Assembly (NCBI GenBank): GCA_947648875.1 | Contig: CANSPM010000018.1 | Coordinates: forward strand, 1 to 62,551 | Reading direction: 5' to 3' | DNA: 62,551 nucleotides | DNA from: an uncultured Lachnospiraceae bacterium | GTDB taxonomy: Bacteria > Bacillota > Clostridia > Lachnospirales > Lachnospiraceae | In this document: one piece after another, positions 41,954-50,901 of the stretch | Layout: each line of letters starts with the position of its first letter | Position numbering within the stretch: position 1 is the first letter of the stretch | The notes under the pieces: model-generated | Told to the model about the DNA's origin: nothing | Database searches by the model: none | The model's input: only the letters and a program-made list of their open reading frames with translations | Made by a program: the position numbers and the translations under genes

Positions 41954-42727
41954 ATGAGTTTAGTGGCACCGGTTAAAGACGGTAAGGTTGTAGAGACCAA
42001 CTCGCAGAATTCTACGGAAAAAGCCAAGAAGAGTTCGGCCAACGGCATGGATAAGGAAGCGTTCTTGCAGCTTCTGGTGGCGCAGATGAGATATCAGGAT
42101 CCGCTGGAGCCTACATCCAATACGGAGTTTGTCTCTCAGTATGCACAGTTCTCACAGGTAGAGCAGCTACAGAATATGGCGATGGGCATGGATTTGCAGA
42201 GAGCTAGTTCTCTGGTAGGTCAGCAGGTGCGAGTAAAGTCCACAGACAGTAGTGGAGATACCAACTATGTGGAGGGCAAAGTAGACTATGTGACATATGA
42301 GGGTGGCAAGGCATTTTTGTCTATCCAAGGAGAACTGTATTCTATTGATGATCTGGACACTGTTGCGGACATGGAGTACCTGGAAGCCTTTGATAAAGCC
42401 TTGAAGTGGGTTACCGCCCTGAATAAGCTGCCCAGTGTGGCTACGATTTCTCTGGATGAAGCGGAAGACATCGACAAGCTGAAGGAAGAATATGACAATA
42501 TGACGGATTATCAGAAGTCCTTTATTGCCAGCGATAAAGTGAAAGAGTTGGAGGCTTATGTTGAGAGGCTTGCGGAAGTGCGCAAGACTGCCGAAGAACT
42601 TGATAAAACGGAGAATGACAAGACAGAAGGAACGGAAGAATCCGACAAGACAGAAGGAACGGAAGAATCCGACAAGACAGAAGGGACGGAAGAACCTGAT
42701 AAGACGGAAGGCTCTGACAAGAACTAG
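41954..42727 (+). CDS. flgD: Flagellar hook assembly protein FlgD with acidic repeat tail
   Basis: Hook-capping scaffold. The N-terminal domain is unmistakable: MDKEAFLQLLVAQMRYQDPL, TEFVSQYAQFSQVEQLQNM. The usual C-terminal FlgD Ig-like domains are replaced after residue about 110 by a short SH3-like part, a helical segment with LSDEAEDIDKLKEEYDNMTDYQK-like content, and a tail of DKTEGTEES repeats (about 222-254). The total of 257 residues is average. GGAAAGGAGCGG precedes ATG 41954. Confidence 0.92.
   Translation: MSLVAPVKDGKVVETNSQNSTEKAKKSSANGMDKEAFLQLLVAQMRYQDPLEPTSNTEFVSQYAQFSQVEQLQNMAMGMDLQRASSLVGQQVRVKSTDSSGDTNYVEGKVDYVTYEGGKAFLSIQGELYSIDDLDTVADMEYLEAFDKALKWVTALNKLPSVATISLDEAEDIDKLKEEYDNMTDYQKSFIASDKVKELEAYVERLAEVRKTAEELDKTENDKTEGTEESDKTEGTEESDKTEGTEEPDKTEGSDKN
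42617..42715 (+). repeat. 27-bp tandem repeat in the 3' end of flgD
   Basis: Units at 42617-42643, 42644-42670, 42671-42697 and a partial at 42698-42715, the first two identical. They encode the nine-residue acidic motif DKTEGTEES/P. In-frame repeats of this kind expand and contract easily by slippage. Confidence 0.85.
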
Positions 42728-42818
42728 GATACGGACACGGCGGAGAGCTAAGTGTTTGACTGTATTGGCGGAGCATATGAAGGCGCAGCTTTTAAAGAAA
42801 GGATAAGGGAATGTAAAT

Positions 42819-43220
42819 ATGAGAATACAGGATTCCGAATTCCTGACTGCGCTGCAGCTGCAAGATTCGGCTACAGGCCAGAGGGGGCGGATAACACCCA
42901 GGCAGAACCTGACAGAAGAAGGCTTTTCCTTTCAGGAGGTACTGCAAAAGAAGGTACTGACCGATGATAATCTGCGTTTTTCCAAGCATGCCAGTACAAG
43001 GCTGAGACAGAGGGGTATTGATCTCACGGACGGGCAGCTGGAGAGACTGATGGACGGAACCAGAAAAGCCGGACAGAAGGGAATTAAGGATTCCCTGGTG
43101 ATTGTGGATGAGTTGGCATTTATTGTGAATATTCCCAACAGCACGGTTGTCACGGCCATGGACAGCAAGGATGCAGTCGAGAACATATTTACCAATATCG
43201 ACGGAGCCGTAATTATGTAG
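42819..43220 (+). CDS. TIGR02530-type flagellar operon protein
   Basis: A 133-residue protein matching the flagellar-operon family found between flgD and flgE in Firmicutes: the middle reads LRFSKHASTRLRQRGIDLTDGQLERL and the end DSLVIVDELAFIVNIPNSTVVTAMD. Its exact role in hook assembly is unknown. ATG 42819 has AAGGGAATG upstream. The next 130 nt up to flgE contain GGAG/CTCC and CGCT/AGCG hairpins but no gene. Confidence 0.88.
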   Translation: MRIQDSEFLTALQLQDSATGQRGRITPRQNLTEEGFSFQEVLQKKVLTDDNLRFSKHASTRLRQRGIDLTDGQLERLMDGTRKAGQKGIKDSLVIVDELAFIVNIPNSTVVTAMDSKDAVENIFTNIDGAVIM

Positions 43221-43351
43221 CCGGACCTTAACGGAGGCGAGTATCTCCCGATTGATGGAAGGAGAAAATCCTGTTCGCGGTATCGCTTAATCAGCGGAAC
43301 GCGGGCGGGGTATGCGGCCAGTCACTAAATGAAACAGGAGGTCACTTAACT

Positions 43352-45205
43352 ATGATGAGATCACTTTTTTCTGGTGTGTCCGGACTTAAGACACACCAGA
43401 CCAGGATGGATGTAATTGGTAATAATATCGCCAATGTCAACACTACGGCGTATAAGTCCAGTTCCATGACATTCAACGCGCTTATGAGCCAGACTACAAA
43501 GAGGGCCAGCGGTCCCAACGCACTCACTGGGGTGGCCGGCACTAACGCCAGACAGATTGGTCTTGGTGTAAAGGCCGGTGCCATCAATACAAATATTACG
43601 GGACAGGGCTCTGCCCAGTCCACAGGTAATCCCTTTGACATTATGATCACTGGTGAGGCATTTTTTGTTGTAAACAACGGCGTGTCCAACTATTTTACCA
43701 GGGATGGTTCCTTTTATGTGGACGGAGCTGGAAACCTGGCTATGACCAGTACTGGATACAATGTCATGGGTTGGCAGGTGGACCCCGACAATCCCGGCAA
43801 TATCAAGCAAGATACGGTGACGGCGTTGCGGATTATGAATGAGGCTAATATGACTTATCCGCCTGAGGCTACAACGGAGGCCATTATTAGCGGAGTCATT
43901 GACAGCAATGATACGAATGTGACCAGCATCAGCGGCAAATCGCTTAATCTGGGCTTTTATGATGCGCTTGGTTACTATTATACTGCCAAGCTGGTAATGA
44001 AGCAGTCTGACAATCCTCACCAGTTTAGTCTGGAGCTGGATCGAATTACCGATTCAACGGGTAAGGAGATTGAAGATCTGGAAGGCAATAAGTTTGATGT
44101 TAAAGAACTTGTCAAGCTGTCGGAGAGCGATCGCCAGCAGGCCAAGAAGACTTCCATCGGTATGGATACAGCATCTTACAAATGGACTGTGGATAATGGC
44201 AATGTCCTCCTGCAGGATACGGATGGCAGAACGTTGGCGAATTTGACGACAATGTTTAACAACGGGAAATTTGTAGCTATGGATACGGAGAATGTTGCTG
44301 AAGTTCCCGCAGATCCAACGGCAGGAACCGACGCAATACCGGCGATCACAGTAGCTGAGGCGCTGGACAATATCGCTAAGGCATATAATTACGGAGGATC
44401 TACGGATGAGTTCCTGAAACTGGCTAAGATTGATCAGGCTGCTTCGGCGGGTGGTACGGATGTTTACAGTTCTATGGAGACATTGCTGAATAACTTGGGG
44501 ATCAACTTACTGGCTGAAGCGGCAGCCGGGGGACCGGGGTCGACTTTTACTCCGACCGAGCCTGCGTTGAAGATACCGACTGCCGATGATTCCACTGACC
44601 AACTGGATGGTCGTCTCTTTGACGGTATTCTTGTGGATTACAATCCTGACACGGGTGTGTTTAACGGTTTGAACGGCGCTGGCCCCACCAATACCAGCTT
44701 TACCTTGAATCTGAGCGCACTGGGCGGCAATTTCTCCAATATTACAGTAGATATGTCCACAAGTTCTAATTACGACAAGAAGGGCACGTCTACAATAAAT
44801 GCCAGCAGAGGAGATTTGGAAGGCGCAGGAGAGGGGCGCCGCTTGGGTGAGATGATCGGTATTACCATTCAGGACAATGGTATGATTTATGCTTCTTATG
44901 ACAGCGGTATGTCCAGACTGCTCGGTCAGATTGCCACAGCCAGATTCGCCAATGCTTCCGGCCTTGAGAAGAGCGGTGATAACCTGTACTCCGCAACTTT
45001 AAACTCCGGTGAATTTAATGGTATAGGTGTGGATATCACTTCCGATGGTGGTTATATGACCACTGGTCAGTTGGAGATGAGTAATGTGGATCTGTCTTCT
45101 GAGTTTACGGAGATGATTACTACACAGAGAGGATTCCAGGCTAATAGCCGAATAATCACTGTATCAGATACGCTGCTGGAAGAATTGACCAACTTAAAGA
45201 GATAA
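43352..45205 (+). CDS. flgE: Flagellar hook protein FlgE
   Basis: Structural subunit of the hook. The N-terminus (SLFSGVSGLKTHQTRMDVIGNNIANVNT, in parts) and C-terminus (GFQANSRIITVSDTLLEEL) have the paired rod/hook motifs that form the coiled-coil core. At 617 residues it is longer than the ~400-500 typical of FlgE; extra sequence lies in the surface-exposed middle (about 230-440), including an Ala/Gly/Pro/Thr-rich stretch. GGAGG lies 8-12 nt before ATG. Confidence 0.95.
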   Translation: MMRSLFSGVSGLKTHQTRMDVIGNNIANVNTTAYKSSSMTFNALMSQTTKRASGPNALTGVAGTNARQIGLGVKAGAINTNITGQGSAQSTGNPFDIMITGEAFFVVNNGVSNYFTRDGSFYVDGAGNLAMTSTGYNVMGWQVDPDNPGNIKQDTVTALRIMNEANMTYPPEATTEAIISGVIDSNDTNVTSISGKSLNLGFYDALGYYYTAKLVMKQSDNPHQFSLELDRITDSTGKEIEDLEGNKFDVKELVKLSESDRQQAKKTSIGMDTASYKWTVDNGNVLLQDTDGRTLANLTTMFNNGKFVAMDTENVAEVPADPTAGTDAIPAITVAEALDNIAKAYNYGGSTDEFLKLAKIDQAASAGGTDVYSSMETLLNNLGINLLAEAAAGGPGSTFTPTEPALKIPTADDSTDQLDGRLFDGILVDYNPDTGVFNGLNGAGPTNTSFTLNLSALGGNFSNITVDMSTSSNYDKKGTSTINASRGDLEGAGEGRRLGEMIGITIQDNGMIYASYDSGMSRLLGQIATARFANASGLEKSGDNLYSATLNSGEFNGIGVDITSDGGYMTTGQLEMSNVDLSSEFTEMITTQRGFQANSRIITVSDTLLEELTNLKR

Positions 45206-45236
45206 TTCTTTGCAGATGGAAAATAAATAAATATGC

Positions 45237-45273
45237 AAAGGGGTTGTGCGCCGAATATGGCACACGCCCCTTT
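45237..45273 (+). other. Strong intercistronic hairpin between flgE and flbD
   Basis: AAAGGGG (45237-45243) with CCCCTTT (45267-45273) and TGTGC (45245-45249) with GCACA (45260-45264), separated by a 1x2 internal loop. No U-tract. It may protect the 3' end of the flgE message or limit read-through into flbD-motA. Confidence 0.65.
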
Positions 45274-45301
45274 GAGTTGTGTCGTAAAAGGGGCAAAGAG
45301 T

Positions 45302-45490
45302 ATGATTGAAGTGACCAGATTGAATGGACAAAAAATTCTTATAAATCCGGATTTACTGGAAATTGTGGAAGAAACGCCAGATACGGTGGTCACACTAACA
45401 ACTGGAAAAAAAATAATTGTAAAAGAAAGTAGACAAGAGATAAAAAATTTAGTAAAATCATATAGACGGGATATTTTTGCGGCTCCATAA
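45302..45490 (+). CDS. flbD: Flagellar FlbD family protein
   Basis: A 62-residue protein beginning MIEVTRLNGQKILINPDLLE, with VEETPDTVVTLTTGKKIIVKE, diagnostic of Firmicutes FlbD/SwrD. In Bacillus subtilis SwrD raises motor torque, so a link to the stator genes motA/motB that follow is expected. Start chosen at ATG 45302 (AAAGGGG 8 nt upstream); a longer frame from 45233 runs through the hairpin and has no family match. Confidence 0.92.
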   Translation: MIEVTRLNGQKILINPDLLEIVEETPDTVVTLTTGKKIIVKESRQEIKNLVKSYRRDIFAAP

Positions 45491-45518
45491 ATTTTACATA
45501 AAAGGTTAGGTGGTTATC

Positions 45519-46307
45519 GTGGACATAGCTTCTCTTATTGGACTTATAATGGGTTTTGTGATGCTGGTATATGGTATTATTTCCAACCATGCGGATATAG
45601 TGACCTATTTGAACTTCCCTTCGGCAATTATTACTTTCGGAGGTGCGCTCTTTGCTACAATGCTCAGTTATTCCATGCAGGATTTTTTGAACAGCATGAA
45701 GAGCATCACGCTGATTTTCAAGACTTCAGCGATGAATACATCAGAGATGATCAAGAGTATTATAGATCTGTCTAATGTGGCTCGTAAAGAAGGGCTGTTG
45801 TCTCTGGAGGAAGCGGCGGCGGATCTGGATGAACCCTTTTTGAAGAAAGGAATCCTGCTGATTGTAGACGGTACTGATCCAGATCTGGTGCGAGGGATTA
45901 TGGAGACGGAACTGGTGAGCGTGGAAGCCAGGCATAAGACGGTTATCGGTTTCTGGGAGGCTCTGGCGGCCATGGGTCCTGCCTGGGGTATGATCGGTAC
46001 TCTGGTAGGTCTGGTAAATATGTTGAATAATATGAGTGACCCCAGTAAGATCGGTGGAGATATGGCCGTGGCGCTGATTACCACTCTATACGGTTCAGTT
46101 TTGGCAAACTGGCTGTGTACGCCTGTGGCAGGTAAGTTAAAAGCGCAGAATGCGCAGGAGATGCAGCAGAAAGAGATTATGGTGGAGGGGCTTTTGTCCA
46201 TTCAGGCAGGAGAAAATCCCCGTGTTATTGAAGAAAAGCTGAAGTCCTTCATGGCACCGAAAGACAGAACCACGGAGGGCGGGGAAGAGGCAGGGGGTGA
46301 GGAGTAA
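45519..46307 (+). CDS. motA: Flagellar motor stator protein MotA
   Basis: Ion-channel stator subunit that pushes on FliG. A 262-residue membrane protein with four hydrophobic segments, the cytoplasmic loop RKEGLLSLEEAAADLDEPFL and the channel segments GMIGTLVGLVNML and GDMAVALITTLYGSVLANW. The GTG at 45519 matches the family N-terminus and has AGGTGG 6 nt upstream; a GTG at 45510 is less likely. Stop and motB start overlap. Confidence 0.95.
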   Translation: MDIASLIGLIMGFVMLVYGIISNHADIVTYLNFPSAIITFGGALFATMLSYSMQDFLNSMKSITLIFKTSAMNTSEMIKSIIDLSNVARKEGLLSLEEAAADLDEPFLKKGILLIVDGTDPDLVRGIMETELVSVEARHKTVIGFWEALAAMGPAWGMIGTLVGLVNMLNNMSDPSKIGGDMAVALITTLYGSVLANWLCTPVAGKLKAQNAQEMQQKEIMVEGLLSIQAGENPRVIEEKLKSFMAPKDRTTEGGEEAGGEE

Positions 46308-47149
46308 TGGCGAAGCGTAAGCCAGAAGATCCGCCTGCGGGATTGGCACCATGGATGGCCACATTCAGTGATCTGATGAACCTGTTGTTGTGTTTCTTCG
46401 TGCTATTGTTCTCCATGTCCTCCATAAGCGAGGAAAAATATAACCAGTTTGTTGCGTCTATGTCCTCCGCTTTCAGTATATTGGACGGGGGAGCTACCGC
46501 TATCGGAGACGGTATTTTGATCAGTAATGGTGTGAGTCAGTTAAACGAACTGGATGAATATATTAACAGTACGGGCAAGAATGCGGACAGTGAAACGGAC
46601 TCTGATCAGTTTGAACAGTTTGAGGCGGCAGGAGATGCTGCGGAAGAGTTATATAAGAAGGTTCAGGATGCCATAGATGAGAAGAACCTGAAAGAGAATG
46701 AAGAAGTGGCAGAGCGTATTGCAGAAGTTGTCAATGAGGGGAATCTGGGGGAACAGATTGAGGTGAATTTTACTTCAGAATATATTACGTTGTCTTTGAA
46801 GGGTGCGTTCCTCTTTGACTCAGGCAAGGCGATCATCAAACAGGAAGCCTATCCGGCGTTGGAACGAGTCGGTTTGATTTTGGAGCGATACGCAGGGGGC
46901 ATTATTGAAATCGAGGGACATACGGACAATGTGCCCATGCACAGCGCGCAATATGCCAATAACAATGAACTGAGCAGTGCCAGGGCGTTATCCGTGTTTG
47001 ACTATCTGCTGGACAACACCACACTCGATCCGGCGCTGATCAAACATTCCGGCAGGGGAGAATATGTGCCTGTGGCCGACAATGGAACAGATGCCGGCAG
47101 AGCAAAGAACAGAAGGGTTGAGATTAGGATTTACAATCCACCTGTTTAG
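46307..47149 (+). CDS. motB: Flagellar motor stator protein MotB
   Basis: Stator subunit anchored to peptidoglycan. The 280-residue protein has one N-terminal membrane helix with the ion-binding Asp22 (TFSDLMNLLL), a plug/linker of charged residues and a C-terminal OmpA-like domain (FDSGKAIIKQEA, IEGHTDNVPM, LSSARALSVFDYL, GRGEYVP). Proton versus sodium coupling cannot be read with certainty. One-base overlap with motA. Confidence 0.95.
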   Translation: MAKRKPEDPPAGLAPWMATFSDLMNLLLCFFVLLFSMSSISEEKYNQFVASMSSAFSILDGGATAIGDGILISNGVSQLNELDEYINSTGKNADSETDSDQFEQFEAAGDAAEELYKKVQDAIDEKNLKENEEVAERIAEVVNEGNLGEQIEVNFTSEYITLSLKGAFLFDSGKAIIKQEAYPALERVGLILERYAGGIIEIEGHTDNVPMHSAQYANNNELSSARALSVFDYLLDNTTLDPALIKHSGRGEYVPVADNGTDAGRAKNRRVEIRIYNPPV

Positions 47150-47177
47150 TATATAGAAGAAAGGGACGGTTTTAGCA

Positions 47178-47702
47178 ATGAAGAAGAATTTACTGTCAGT
47201 TTTAGTGCTGGCCCTTGTGCTGGTAAATGTGATCTTGTCAGCGGTGATGATGTTCAGTGTGTTGAGCACCAACAAAAAGACAGCGGCATTAGTAAACAGT
47301 GTGGTATCCATCTTAAGTCTGGAGTTGGAGCAACCCGGGGCCGAGGAGGAGCAGGAAGTGCCCATGTCTGATCTGGCTTTTTGGAATCTGGAGGGCAAGA
47401 TGACTATTCCTCTGAGCAATGCGGACGGCGATGAAAAGCCCCATTATCTTGTTCTTGAGGGTATAGCCATTTCCATGAACACCAAGGAAAAGGGGTATAA
47501 GACCTATGGAGAAGGTGTGGAGGCCGGATCTTATGCCAGCGTGATCAAGGATGTGATCACCAGTGTAGTGAGTGAGTATACTGTCGATGAATGCAACAAT
47601 AACTTTGAAGAGATCAGAAAAGAGATTCTGGAAGGTGTGAAGGCTCTGTTCGACAAGGATTTCATTTACAGTGTGGCCATAAGTAGCAGACAGACACAGT
47701 AA
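47178..47702 (+). CDS. fliL: Flagellar basal body-associated protein FliL
   Basis: Stator-associated protein, 174 residues, with one N-terminal membrane helix (about 5-30) and a periplasmic-type domain typical of FliL (KMTIPLSNADGDEKPHYLVLEG, FDKDFIYSVAIS). The N-terminal linker is acidic (EEEQEV). GAAAGGGACGG precedes ATG 47178. Confidence 0.88.
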   Translation: MKKNLLSVLVLALVLVNVILSAVMMFSVLSTNKKTAALVNSVVSILSLELEQPGAEEEQEVPMSDLAFWNLEGKMTIPLSNADGDEKPHYLVLEGIAISMNTKEKGYKTYGEGVEAGSYASVIKDVITSVVSEYTVDECNNNFEEIRKEILEGVKALFDKDFIYSVAISSRQTQ

Positions 47703-47744
47703 TCACTTCCGTCGGAAGGTAGAGAAGACTGGAGGTGAGAAGAT

Positions 47745-48725
47745 TTGGGCGAGGTATTATCGCAAAACGAAATAGATAACCTGCTGGCGGCGTTGTCAGC
47801 AGGTGAATTGGATGTAGATAAGATACAGGATGAAGAGGAAAAACAGGTTAAGAATTATGATTTTAACCGACCGGCCAAGTTTTCCAAGGAGCATTTGCGA
47901 ACGTTGGAAATCATCTATGAGCATTACGGCAGGTTGATTTCCACGAATTTACCGGTATATCTGCGAAAAAATGTGCAGATTTCGGTGTCCAGCTCCGAGA
48001 CGGTTACTTTTTCGGAGTTTATCAATGCATTGTCTAATCCGGTTATATTGGGGATATTGAACTTTCAACCCCTTAATGGTAATATAATTATTGAGTTATC
48101 TACAAATCTGGGTTATGCCATGATTGACCGTATGCTGGGGGGCAGTGGTGCGCCGCTTGAGAAGAGCAGAGGCTTTTCGGAGATTGAAACAACGATCATA
48201 GAGAAAATGATGGTTCTGTTTACACAATTAATGCGTGATCCTTGGAAAAACGTAATAGAGATATCACCTATGTTAAGCAGGCTGGAGACTAATCCTCAGT
48301 TTGCCCAGATAGTGACCCCCACGGATATGACGGCTATTGTCACGCTGAACATGAAGATTGGCGATGTGGAGGGATATATCAATATCTGCCTTCCTTTTCC
48401 TACGTTGGAAGACATCATGGATAAGCTGAATACCAAGTATTGGTATTCGACCATGCAGGAGAACAGAGATCAGAATTATGAGGAATACATTGAGGCTTTG
48501 ATCCGTAAGGTTGATATACCTGTGAAAGCGGTTCTTGGTAAAAGCAGTATTTCCGTATCGGATTTTCTGGGACTGCAGGTGGGAGATTGCATCCGGCTGA
48601 ATACCAAGGTGGACAGCGAGATGGATGTATATGTAGGAAATATAAAAAAATTTACAGCACTTCCCGGCGCTAGCAATGATATTTATGCGGTGCGCGTTAC
48701 CACGGTGATCCATGAAGATGATTGA
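47745..48725 (+). CDS. fliM: Flagellar motor switch protein FliM
   Basis: C-ring subunit that binds CheY-P. A 326-residue protein: N-terminal CheY-binding LSQNEIDNLLAAL, middle CheC-like domain (NYDFNRPAKFSKEHLRTLE, LGGSG as MLGGSGAPLEK) and C-terminal SpoA domain (VKAVLGKSSISVSDFLGLQVGD). It starts at TTG 47745 with GGAGGTGAG about 8 nt upstream. Confidence 0.96.
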   Translation: MGEVLSQNEIDNLLAALSAGELDVDKIQDEEEKQVKNYDFNRPAKFSKEHLRTLEIIYEHYGRLISTNLPVYLRKNVQISVSSSETVTFSEFINALSNPVILGILNFQPLNGNIIIELSTNLGYAMIDRMLGGSGAPLEKSRGFSEIETTIIEKMMVLFTQLMRDPWKNVIEISPMLSRLETNPQFAQIVTPTDMTAIVTLNMKIGDVEGYINICLPFPTLEDIMDKLNTKYWYSTMQENRDQNYEEYIEALIRKVDIPVKAVLGKSSISVSDFLGLQVGDCIRLNTKVDSEMDVYVGNIKKFTALPGASNDIYAVRVTTVIHEDD

Positions 48726-48781
48726 CCGCAGTCAGGGAAAGGTTTTGACAGGAAAAGAGAGCTGTCGTCAGGGGCAGCAGA

Positions 48782-50095
48782 ATGGAGGAAGACATGGATG
48801 GAGATGGAATGCTGTCACAGGACGAGATCAATGCCCTGCTAAACGGTATGGATCTGTCTGCGGGCGATGAAAATGGTGACAATGCTTTAGCAGATTCCGG
48901 TTCCAGTGAGGCGGGCGATAATGTGGAGTCTGTGGATGATAGCTTGTTGTCAGAGGTGGAAAAGGATGCGATTGGCGAAGTTGCAAATATTAGCATGGGA
49001 TCGTCGGCAACAACCCTTTATTCTCTGGTCAATAAAAAAGTAAATATTACTACTCCTGTGGTATCTCTGGCCAAATGGAAGAGTTTGCTTGATGAGTATG
49101 AGAGGCCCTGTGTATTTATCCAGATCAAATATACCCAGGGATTGGACGGAACAAACATTCTTGTACTCAAGGACAGGGATGTGAAGATCATTACCGATCT
49201 GATGATGGGAGGTGATGGAACCAACGCGGACGAGGGAGAGATCACGGAACTTCATTTGAGCGCCATATCAGAGGCCATGAATCAGATGATGGGTTCCTCG
49301 GCCACGTCACTGTCTACCATGCTGGGTACAATGATTGATATCAGTCCGCCAAGCGCAAACTTGCTTGACCTTACTGATTATGCGGACGGATCAGAGTTGT
49401 CACCATTTTTGGGTGGTACTTTTGTAAGAGTCAGATTTTCCATGCAGATCGGAGATCTGGTGGACAGTAATATAATGCAGCTTTATCCCGTTGAATTTGC
49501 GAAGAGGATTGTGGATACCTTTATCGGCGCACAGATGGGAGAGCCGGAATCTACGCCCGCTCCTGCCCCTGCCCCTACCCCTACCCCCCAGACGGGAGCA
49601 CAGCCCCAGATGGGAATGGATCCTCAGATGATGGGGATGCAGCCGCAGATGGGAATGAATCCTCAGATGATGGGGATGCAGCCGCAGATGGGAGTGAATC
49701 CTCAGATGATGGGGATGCAGCCGCAGATGGGAATGAATCCTCAGATGATGGGGATGCAGCCGCAGATGATGGGATACAATCCATTTGGGCAGATGCAGAA
49801 CGTAAGCGTCCAGCCGGCGCAGTTCCAGAATTTCTCCGGGAATTTGGGAGCCATGGCCAGCAACGAGAATATTGGACTGATTATGGATGTGCCCCTGGAA
49901 GTCACCGTAGAATTGGGCAGAACCACCAAGTCAATTTCAGATATTCTGGATTTCGCACCGGGCACGATCATTGAACTGAACAGGATTGCCGGTGAACCTA
50001 TAGATGTACTGGTAAACGGAAAGTTTGTAGCAAAGGGCGAAGTCGTAGTGATAGAGGAGTGTTTTGGTATCAAAGTTACCGAAATAATCAAATAA
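48782..50095 (+). CDS. fliY: Flagellar motor switch phosphatase FliY
   Basis: Replaces FliN in Firmicutes and dephosphorylates CheY-P. The 437-residue protein has an N-terminal FliM-like LSQDEINALLNGM, two CheC-type phosphatase blocks (DAIGEVANISMGSSATTL and SAISEAMNQMMGSSATSL with the E-x2-N signature), a Pro/Ala then PQMGMNPQMMGMQ-repeat linker (about 262-345), and a C-terminal SpoA/FliN domain (VPLEVTVELGRTTKSISDIL). ATG 48782 is preceded by GGGGCAGCAG, a modest site. Confidence 0.95.
   Translation: MEEDMDGDGMLSQDEINALLNGMDLSAGDENGDNALADSGSSEAGDNVESVDDSLLSEVEKDAIGEVANISMGSSATTLYSLVNKKVNITTPVVSLAKWKSLLDEYERPCVFIQIKYTQGLDGTNILVLKDRDVKIITDLMMGGDGTNADEGEITELHLSAISEAMNQMMGSSATSLSTMLGTMIDISPPSANLLDLTDYADGSELSPFLGGTFVRVRFSMQIGDLVDSNIMQLYPVEFAKRIVDTFIGAQMGEPESTPAPAPAPTPTPQTGAQPQMGMDPQMMGMQPQMGMNPQMMGMQPQMGVNPQMMGMQPQMGMNPQMMGMQPQMMGYNPFGQMQNVSVQPAQFQNFSGNLGAMASNENIGLIMDVPLEVTVELGRTTKSISDILDFAPGTIIELNRIAGEPIDVLVNGKFVAKGEVVVIEECFGIKVTEIIK
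49604..49759 (+). repeat. 39-bp tandem repeat (four copies) in the fliY linker
   Basis: Four 39-bp units encode PQMG(M/V)(D/N)PQMMGMQ, followed by a degenerate fifth copy (PQMMGYNPFGQMQ). The copies differ by only a few bases. The linker joins the CheC-like phosphatase to the SpoA domain. Confidence 0.92.
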
Positions 50096-50125
50096 GCAAA
50101 GATATCACAGAAAATGGAGGAAGAT

Positions 50126-50488
50126 ATGGCAAAAAATATTTTGATTTGTGACGACGCAGCGTTCATGAGGATGATGATTAAGGATATCCTGAGTAAGAAT
50201 GGCTATAATGTTGTAGGAGAAGCCGAGAACGGTGCCAAGGCAGTGGAGAAGTATGCGGAACTGAAACCCGACCTGGTACTGATGGATATCACCATGCCTG
50301 AGATGGATGGCATCGCCGCATTGAAGTCAATCAAGTCTTCTGACCCTGGTGCTACTGTGATTATGTGCTCGGCTATGGGTCAGCAGGCGATGGTGATTGA
50401 GTCTATACAGGCGGGAGCCAAAGATTTCATTGTAAAGCCTTTCCAGGCGGATCGTGTGATTGAGGCGGTTAAGAAGGTAGTGGGTTAA
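50126..50488 (+). CDS. cheY: Chemotaxis response regulator CheY
   Basis: Single receiver domain of 120 residues: acidic pocket DD at 9-10, phospho-acceptor Asp54 (VLMDITMPEMDG), Ser in VIMCSAM and Lys in FIVKPF. Phosphorylated by CheA, it binds FliM/FliY to alter rotation. ATG 50126 follows GGAGGAAG; the frame extends 4 codons upstream. Placement between fliY and fliO is standard for Clostridia. Confidence 0.95.
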   Translation: MAKNILICDDAAFMRMMIKDILSKNGYNVVGEAENGAKAVEKYAELKPDLVLMDITMPEMDGIAALKSIKSSDPGATVIMCSAMGQQAMVIESIQAGAKDFIVKPFQADRVIEAVKKVVG

Positions 50489-50901
50489 TGCTACTTACAG
50501 GTATGGACGGTTATGTGCAGCTTATCACTGTGTTGGTGATTTTTGTTGTGGTATTAGCAATTGCGGCAGTGGTAACGAAATATATTGCACGGTATCAGAA
50601 GGCGCAGGGCCTTGGCAGTAATATCGAGGTTCTGGAGACTGCTCAGATTGCTGCGGGCAAATATGTACAACTGGTCAGAATTGGGGATACCTATGCCGCC
50701 ATTGCTGTTTGTAAGGATACAGTGACTATGTTATGTCAAGTTCCGGAGGAACAAATCACCAGAAGGGAACAATCCGGGGAGCCTGGGATCAGGTTCAAGG
50801 AACTTCTGGATAGCATGTTGCGCCGAGAATCATCCCTGCAGCGCCAGGGTAATGTGTTACAGAAGCCGGAGGGAGAACAGACGGATGGCTTTGACCGATA
50901 A
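50488..50901 (+). CDS. fliO: Flagellar biosynthesis protein FliO/FliZ
   Basis: A 137-residue protein with one membrane helix (about 10-35) and a small cytoplasmic domain (IEVLETAQIAAGKYVQLVRIGDTYAAI) as in FliO, which helps assemble the FliP export gate. ATG 50488 overlaps the cheY stop by one base and its own end overlaps fliP, so translation is probably coupled throughout. Confidence 0.88.
   Translation: MLLTGMDGYVQLITVLVIFVVVLAIAAVVTKYIARYQKAQGLGSNIEVLETAQIAAGKYVQLVRIGDTYAAIAVCKDTVTMLCQVPEEQITRREQSGEPGIRFKELLDSMLRRESSLQRQGNVLQKPEGEQTDGFDR

Noticed and set aside
45233..45301. Longer FlbD start at 45233
   Set aside because: The extra residues are encoded by the hairpin and do not match the FlbD family, which starts at MIEVTRLNG.
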